IMG/VR virus record: IMGVR_UViG_3300037993_000022
Coordinates: 1-26,044 of that record
Length of the DNA stretch: 26,044 nucleotides
Reading direction: 5' to 3' (one strand)
Origin: a virus
Positions within the stretch are counted from its first letter, which is position 1. Every line of letters begins with the position of its first letter. This document shows positions 21,291 to 26,044 of this stretch, in pieces. A program made the translations under genes and the position numbers. The notes beneath the pieces were generated by a model. That model searched no databases. It was not told the DNA's origin and saw only the letters and a list, made by a program, of their open reading frames with translations.

Positions 21291-23744
21291 ATGGCAGAGG
21301 ATACGTCGAACGACGTAGTTATCCATATTGGCGGAGACACGACTGGCTTGGAAGAGAGCATGACCAAGTCCAGCAGCACAGTGCAGAAGTTCGCCAGCAA
21401 TTCGGAGAAGCAGCTGAACACCCTTAACAAGATCAAGGTCAATCCAGTCGTCAGAATCACGGACCAGATCAGCGCGCCGCTCAAGAAGATTGAAGGCGCA
21501 TTGGGTAGCCTTAAGAGCAAGGCTTCCAGCGTGTTCAGTTTCCTGACGAATCCGATGACCATGTTAGGGGGCGCAGCTGCTGGCTTCGGGTTGTTCGAGC
21601 TGGCGAAGAGCGCCTCTGACTACGGGCAACAGGTCTACCAGTTGGGCGCTAAACTGAATATCACCACCGGTGAGGCGGAGAGCCTGAATGAGACGCTGGG
21701 CTTGGCGCAGGTAAACAGTCAGTCTTTCACTGCGACGATTATGCGGCTCGATAAGGCCGTGGACACGGCCGGCAAGAGCGGAAACGCCACAACTAAGTCG
21801 CTGGCGGCATTCGGGGTCAACCTCAAAGGCAGCAACGGGGCGCTTATGAGCACGACAGACCAGCTGGCTGCGCTGGCGGCAGGCTATACAAAGGCGGCGG
21901 CGGCAGGCAAGGAGCAGGATTACGTCTCGCAGCTCCTGGGAGCGAGGGGCCAGCAGCTGATCCCGCTTTTCGAGCAATACGCAGACTACGCGGCTATTAC
22001 CTCGAAAATTAAGATGATTGGTGTCGATCCGGCCCAGGCTCATGAGTTGTACATAAACATGCAGGCGCTCCAGGAGCAGACGAAACAGCTGGGCATGTCA
22101 TTCTCTGTCGCATTCATGCCCTTTATGAACGCAGTAGCCCCAGAATTGCTGAAAATCATGGGCGGGATCATTGATTTCATCAAGCAATATGAGCCGCAGA
22201 TAGAGTCCTTTTTCGGGGGTATTGGGAGGACAGTGGCAAGCAACCTTGACCAGGCGGCGAAGGCCTTCTTTGGTTGGGTCAACCGCCTGGCTAACGATCA
22301 GACATTCCAGAAGATGAGCCTGGGGGACAAGCTGATTTATGTCGTCGATCAGGGCCTGGACGCCCTGAATGAGTGGCTTGGCAGCGCTGGAGGCCACAAG
22401 GTCGAGGACATGTTTGCCAAGCTTGCCGGACTTGCTATCAAGGCGTGGGGGGCGGCGTTACTCACGCTGGGCGAGAGTACCATCAAGAATCTGTTTAGTG
22501 GGAACCTGCTGGGAGCTGCCGGTAGTGGCTTCCTGTTCTCCATGCTGGGCGGCGGGACGGTGCTCAAGGGCGCTGGAGCGCTAGGAAAGTTTGCGCTGAG
22601 CAAGACCGGAGCCGGAGCTGCAATGAAGGCGAGCGTCGGCGAGGGCGGATTTCTAAGTGATACGGCGGCAACACTGGGAACCGAGGGCATCGCCAACGCG
22701 GGCCGGTTCGCGATCAGCGACATAGCGCTGCCGATCACGGCGCTGATTGAGGCGATCAATGTATTCAAGGCGAAGCCTGGGCAACGGCTGGCGGCAGCAG
22801 GCATGGGCGCGGGGCGCGTCGCTGGCATGTGGGCAGGTGGTGAGGCCGGGGGCGAGTTGGGCGCTGTAATTGGTACGGCAGTCGGTCCGGAAGGCACGGC
22901 AGTCGGCGCAGCTATCGGAGCGCTGGTCGGCAGCATCGGCGGCTTCTTTGGCGGCCAGGCCTTTGCAGGCATGCTCGAAGGCTGGATCTCGAAAATAAGT
23001 TTCAAGAGCATCGGGGCGAAGGTCAAGGACGTTTTCGATCATCTTCCGGAGCTTGCAGCCTATGGCATAGGCTATCTCGTGGAAACAATCGCCCAGCTGC
23101 CGGGCAAGATCGGGTCATGGCTCAGCAAGCTGCCGGGCGAATTCAGCACCTGGTTTCAGTCGGCGAAGGCCGCGGCCATTGCGTGGCTGGTAGCGCTCCC
23201 GGGGGAGATCGCTACCTGGATACTGAGCATACCAGACAGGGTCGCCACGGCTTTCGAGCAGGTGGTAAAATCATTTGAATTATTCGGACAGGACTTGATT
23301 AACGGCCTGGTTAAGGGATTCACGTCGGACACATCTGCCGCGGGCAAGTGGATTGTCGATAAAATTATCGGCACCGAGGCAGTTGCCGGCAGCCTCGGCC
23401 AGCAGGTGGCAACGGGTTATCAGGCCGGAGCAAAGGCAGCGAAGCATGCCTCGGGCGGCTTATTCAGTGTGCCGCATGCAGGCATCGTGGCAGAGTCCGG
23501 ACCTGAGGGAATCGTGCCGCTGACTCCGAGCGCTAGGTCGCTCTCGCTCTATCAGCAGGTCGGCCAGCGCCTGGGGCTGGGATCGGGGGGAGCACAGCCA
23601 GGACATACGATCAATCTCTATATGGACGGCGCTGTGCAGGCCCAGATCAACGGGACGGGAGATCTGGACGATATGGCTAATCAGGTCGGTGACATTACTG
23701 CCAGAAAACTCAGGGGGGCGCTGGGAAATTTGGCAATGACGTAA
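21291..23744 (+). CDS. Tail tape measure protein
   Basis: 817 aa from the ATG at 21291 (GGGGGTGA before it). Long helical N-terminal part with heptads, hydrophobic segments (about 88-102) and a Gly/Ala-rich middle with membrane-like stretches (about 530-575, such as GTAVGAAIGALVGSIGGFFG), then the typical C-terminal block HASGGLFSVPHAGIVAESGP, found in XkdO/phage tape measures. It sets tail length and may form a channel in the host membrane. About 817 residues predicts a tail on the order of 120 nm by the usual 1.5 angstrom-per-residue rule. After the stop lies a diverged copy of its own C-terminal coding end. Confidence 0.9.
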   Translation: MAEDTSNDVVIHIGGDTTGLEESMTKSSSTVQKFASNSEKQLNTLNKIKVNPVVRITDQISAPLKKIEGALGSLKSKASSVFSFLTNPMTMLGGAAAGFGLFELAKSASDYGQQVYQLGAKLNITTGEAESLNETLGLAQVNSQSFTATIMRLDKAVDTAGKSGNATTKSLAAFGVNLKGSNGALMSTTDQLAALAAGYTKAAAAGKEQDYVSQLLGARGQQLIPLFEQYADYAAITSKIKMIGVDPAQAHELYINMQALQEQTKQLGMSFSVAFMPFMNAVAPELLKIMGGIIDFIKQYEPQIESFFGGIGRTVASNLDQAAKAFFGWVNRLANDQTFQKMSLGDKLIYVVDQGLDALNEWLGSAGGHKVEDMFAKLAGLAIKAWGAALLTLGESTIKNLFSGNLLGAAGSGFLFSMLGGGTVLKGAGALGKFALSKTGAGAAMKASVGEGGFLSDTAATLGTEGIANAGRFAISDIALPITALIEAINVFKAKPGQRLAAAGMGAGRVAGMWAGGEAGGELGAVIGTAVGPEGTAVGAAIGALVGSIGGFFGGQAFAGMLEGWISKISFKSIGAKVKDVFDHLPELAAYGIGYLVETIAQLPGKIGSWLSKLPGEFSTWFQSAKAAAIAWLVALPGEIATWILSIPDRVATAFEQVVKSFELFGQDLINGLVKGFTSDTSAAGKWIVDKIIGTEAVAGSLGQQVATGYQAGAKAAKHASGGLFSVPHAGIVAESGPEGIVPLTPSARSLSLYQQVGQRLGLGSGGAQPGHTINLYMDGAVQAQINGTGDLDDMANQVGDITARKLRGALGNLAMT

Positions 23745-23800
23745 GCGGGCAGCCGGTATTACTGCCAGGAAATTCCGGGGAACACCTTGCAAATTTGGCA
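23694..23800 (+). repeat. Diverged duplication of the tape measure gene end
   Basis: Bases 23694-23735 (inside the gene, encoding ITARKLRGALGNLA) reappear imperfectly at 23758-23800, after the stop. The copy begins with the same ATTACTGCCAG and ends with the same AAATTTGGCA. It would translate as ITARKFRG before drifting. It lies directly before the inserted membrane-protein gene, as expected of a recombination or gene-insertion scar. Confidence 0.8.
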
Positions 23801-23805
23801 GGTTA

Positions 23806-24429
23806 ATGGCATCATCTGAAGCAGGGTCGAAACGGAGGGGGATGGTGGGCATGCTGGTCATAGCCTTGGGAATTATATTGGCAATCGTGGGCTGGAAGTT
23901 TCTCAAGTTTAGTGTTAAGACACTGTTCTGGATAATGGTAGGCTATCTGGTGCTCTCCGCTATCATCTTCATACTGCCGTACTTGGCTATAGTTGTCTTT
24001 ATTGCTTTGATCGTATATGCAACCTGGGCAATCGTAAAGTACAGCAAGAAATACGCAGCCAAGAGGCACGAGATCGTGGGAGGGGCCAGGGGAGAAGAGG
24101 CGTACAAACATATTATTGAGAATCTCACCGGTGAGATTCCGGAGCGGGTGTTCTGTGGCTATGCCAGCGCCAGGAAAGCGAATGGAGGCTATCACCTGGT
24201 TGCAGAGGCGAAGCAGAAACTTTGGATTGTTGGCATCCGGCTGGCTACGTTTGAGACTATAGGTCAGGCCATCAGCGCCCCGTCAGGGAGCGTCAACATC
24301 AAGGTCAGACGGTTTCTATTCTTGGAGCAGGTCCGCCTTGATTTCGACGACGGACGAAAAATGGTGCTGAATACATTTTCTTACGGCGGCCGGACGGCTA
24401 GAGGGATGCTGCAGACAGTAGCAGCGTAA
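23806..24429 (+). CDS. Inserted membrane protein (moron candidate)
   Basis: 207 aa. Three hydrophobic helices near residues 13-34, 38-56 and 58-76, followed by a soluble basic/mixed domain (about 85-207). The C-terminal part has alternating strands such as KQKLWIVGIR and VKVRRFLFLEQVRLDFDDGR, suggesting a beta domain, perhaps pleckstrin-like; not a recognised family. The ATG at 23806 has only a weak site; the ATG at 23851 lies 8 bases after GGAGGGGGA and may be the true start. It stands between the tape measure and the LysM protein, where this gene order normally has no such gene. It is flanked by a duplicated gene end and its own terminator: the pattern of a phage moron. Superinfection exclusion or host-membrane interaction is a guess. 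Confidence 0.65.
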   Translation: MASSEAGSKRRGMVGMLVIALGIILAIVGWKFLKFSVKTLFWIMVGYLVLSAIIFILPYLAIVVFIALIVYATWAIVKYSKKYAAKRHEIVGGARGEEAYKHIIENLTGEIPERVFCGYASARKANGGYHLVAEAKQKLWIVGIRLATFETIGQAISAPSGSVNIKVRRFLFLEQVRLDFDDGRKMVLNTFSYGGRTARGMLQTVAA

Positions 24430-24446
24430 CAACTAAAGCAAGCACA

Positions 24447-24470
24447 AACCCCTTACGGGGTTATTTTTTT
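24447..24470 (+). terminator. Terminator after the moron candidate
   Basis: AACCCC (24447-24452) pairs with GGGGTT (24457-24462), TTAC loop, then ATTTTTTT. Strong, compact intrinsic terminator that limits transcription from the inserted gene, yet it lies within the tail operon. Confidence 0.9.
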
Positions 24471-24493
24471 GCCCGGGAAGGCGGGGTGATGCA

Positions 24494-25141
24494 ATGGAGA
24501 TCTACCTGACAGACGATGCCTCCGGCGTGACACTCCAGCTGCCGGTCAATCCGCCGACTATTAAAATCAACAGGGAGAAGCTGCTGGACACGTCGGTCAT
24601 TATCAACCTGGGCGAGGTCGACTTCACAATCGGCACCAAGGTTATTGAGATCGACCTCTCGTCGTTTTTTCCGATCACGTATGACCCGGAGTATTGCAGC
24701 TACTCCAACATTCCAGACCCGCAGGCTGCGATGAATCAGCTGACAACGTGGACGGTCAGCAAGACACCGGTGAGGTTGATTATTACTGACACCACCGTCA
24801 ACGTCCTAGTGCTGGTGGACGCAAACAACAGCACATTCCAGGGCGGCGAGCCGGGGGACGTGTATTATGACCTCACTCTTCGGGTTTATAACGAGGTTAA
24901 GGTCAGGACGCAAGCCGAAGTGCAGGCAATGTCGGCCATCAACCTGGCCTCTCAGATGCGGCCAGATCCGAAACCTGTCCCAAAAACCTACACGGTCAAG
25001 ACCGGAGACACGCTTTGGTTGATCGCCAAAATGCAGTACGGTGATGGATCGCAGTGGCAGGCAATATATAATGCGAACACGGCCACGATCGGGCCTAATC
25101 CGAATCTGATCGTGCCGGGGATGGTGCTGGTGATGCCGTAA
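24494..25141 (+). CDS. xkdP: LysM-domain baseplate protein (XkdP-like)
   Basis: 215 aa, with ATG after GGAAGGCGGGGTGATG. N-terminal 160 residues resemble the XkdP/gp53-like baseplate domain (LQLPVNPPTIKINREKLLD, with WTVSKTPVRLIITDT). Residues 166-215 are a LysM domain (YTVKTGDTLWLIAKMQYG, NLIVPGMVLVMP), which binds peptidoglycan. In PBSX this protein joins the tail to the baseplate and contacts the cell wall. The stop overlaps the next start by one base (TAATG). Confidence 0.92.
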   Translation: MEIYLTDDASGVTLQLPVNPPTIKINREKLLDTSVIINLGEVDFTIGTKVIEIDLSSFFPITYDPEYCSYSNIPDPQAAMNQLTTWTVSKTPVRLIITDTTVNVLVLVDANNSTFQGGEPGDVYYDLTLRVYNEVKVRTQAEVQAMSAINLASQMRPDPKPVPKTYTVKTGDTLWLIAKMQYGDGSQWQAIYNANTATIGPNPNLIVPGMVLVMP

Positions 25142-26044
25142 TGCCGGTAACATTTGGAACTTTGGATTATGAGGCCATTCTTAACGATCAGTATTATTTG
25201 AAGGACGTCCTCGAAGGTATCACGCTGACGGACTCTCTGGACAATATCGCATATAAGGCCGAGGTCAAGATCGTCGTGACGCCTGACTTTCCGGGTGTCA
25301 TGAACGGGCAGCCGTTCCGGGTCAGCGGTATCCCGCTGGGCGGTACGTCCATGGTCCACCTGCTGTCTCCGGCAGTAGTCTGGGAGGCAGACAGTAAGAC
25401 CACGGGGCAGAAGCATATGACCCTGACATGCTACGATCGGACGATCTACCTGGACAAGTCCGAGGACGAATATCTCTTCCCAGCCGGGCAGACGGCTAAT
25501 CAGCGGATCACTCAGTACGCATCGGACTGGGGCTTTGACATCGATCCGGATAACTTTCCAGATACCGGGATACTCCTGGCCGACACCGGCACCGGCAGGA
25601 CGCACAGGGGCACGATCTACTCTGTAATGCTTGCAGACCTCCAGGAAACAGCTATGATGGGCGGCGACATGTTCCGTCCCAGAATAACGGACAACGGTCT
25701 GGGACTATTCAAGCTCGGCACGAACAGCCCCGTCTGGGTACTGGAAAATGCAGAGAGCATCGAGCAACTGCGCACGCTGGAGGGAGCCACGACTCAGGTC
25801 AAGGTGCGAGGAAAAACGTCAACAAGCGCGGGCGAGGCGCTCGACGAGCCGCTCCTTGCCGTCGTGAAAGGCCAGACGGCCCAGTTCGGCACACTGCAGC
25901 AGCTTGTCTATGACACCAGGGTCACTAACACCGCTCAGGCCAATGCTTTAGCCCAGGACCTCCTGACGGGGGTCCTGGAGACGTTTACAGTCGTTTGCCC
26001 GGACATCAACACCGTGCGGTCAGGGGACACCATTGTCTTTAACA
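25141..26044 (+). CDS. xkdQ: Baseplate hub protein XkdQ-like, 3' end outside the window
   Basis: About 301 codons are visible and the frame is open to the last base. Strands and motifs fit the XkdQ/gp44 hub family (GITLTDSLDNIAYKAEVKI, GQPFRVSGIPLGG, HMTLTCYDRTIYLDKSED, QLRTLEGATTQVKVRGKTS). The hub connects tail tube and baseplate, and the full protein is normally 320-380 residues, so probably only a small part is missing. ATG overlaps the previous stop. Confidence 0.85.
   Translation, partial: MPVTFGTLDYEAILNDQYYLKDVLEGITLTDSLDNIAYKAEVKIVVTPDFPGVMNGQPFRVSGIPLGGTSMVHLLSPAVVWEADSKTTGQKHMTLTCYDRTIYLDKSEDEYLFPAGQTANQRITQYASDWGFDIDPDNFPDTGILLADTGTGRTHRGTIYSVMLADLQETAMMGGDMFRPRITDNGLGLFKLGTNSPVWVLENAESIEQLRTLEGATTQVKVRGKTSTSAGEALDEPLLAVVKGQTAQFGTLQQLVYDTRVTNTAQANALAQDLLTGVLETFTVVCPDINTVRSGDTIVFN

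Overview
The window is the packaging, head and tail part of a contractile-tailed (myovirus-type) phage or prophage, with every gene on the + strand. The tail genes follow the PBSX/Xkd order (sheath, tube, frameshifted chaperone, tape measure, LysM protein, XkdQ-like hub). The portal and minor head proteins look Mu gp29/gpF-like. The GC-rich sequence, G-rich Shine-Dalgarno sites (AAGGGGG, GGAGG) and frequent GTG/TTG starts suggest a fairly GC-rich Bacillota host (Clostridia or Negativicutes). That host assignment is inference. No integrase, lysis or replication gene is visible, so prophage and free phage cannot be told apart.

Layout: 58-549 is an ArpU/sigma-like late regulator. 550-978 is a non-coding stretch with direct repeats, an extended -10 promoter, one complete type I-C-like CRISPR repeat and a strong hairpin. 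979-3605 holds small, mostly unrecognised genes, including a stub of an adenine methylase. 3586-6458 is ParB-like protein, small terminase and large terminase. 6455-10682 is a portal interrupted by a class 3 intein, a MuF-like protein and a DUF4031 protein, closed by a terminator. 10812-13564 is an XkdF-like protease, a scaffold-like protein carrying four 8-cysteine repeats, and a decoration protein, closed by a second terminator. 13664-18743 is the major capsid protein, a small C2H2 zinc-finger protein, a structural protein, connector and tail-completion proteins. 18743-26044 is sheath, tube, a chaperone with a -1 frameshift, tape measure, an inserted membrane-protein gene with its own terminator, a LysM baseplate protein and a truncated hub gene.

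The regulator probably switches on this late operon. Terminase, portal, protease and scaffold build and fill the head, connectors join it to the tail, and sheath, tube and baseplate form the injection machine. The most noteworthy item is the solitary CRISPR repeat on the transcribed strand behind its own promoter, which fits the RNA anti-CRISPR (Racr) concept. Others are the class 3 portal intein with non-nucleophilic Pro1 and a damaged endonuclease motif, the 32-cysteine array in the scaffold protein, a textbook -1 frameshift signal, a protease gene that appears to start with ACG, and two gene-end duplications that look like recombination scars.
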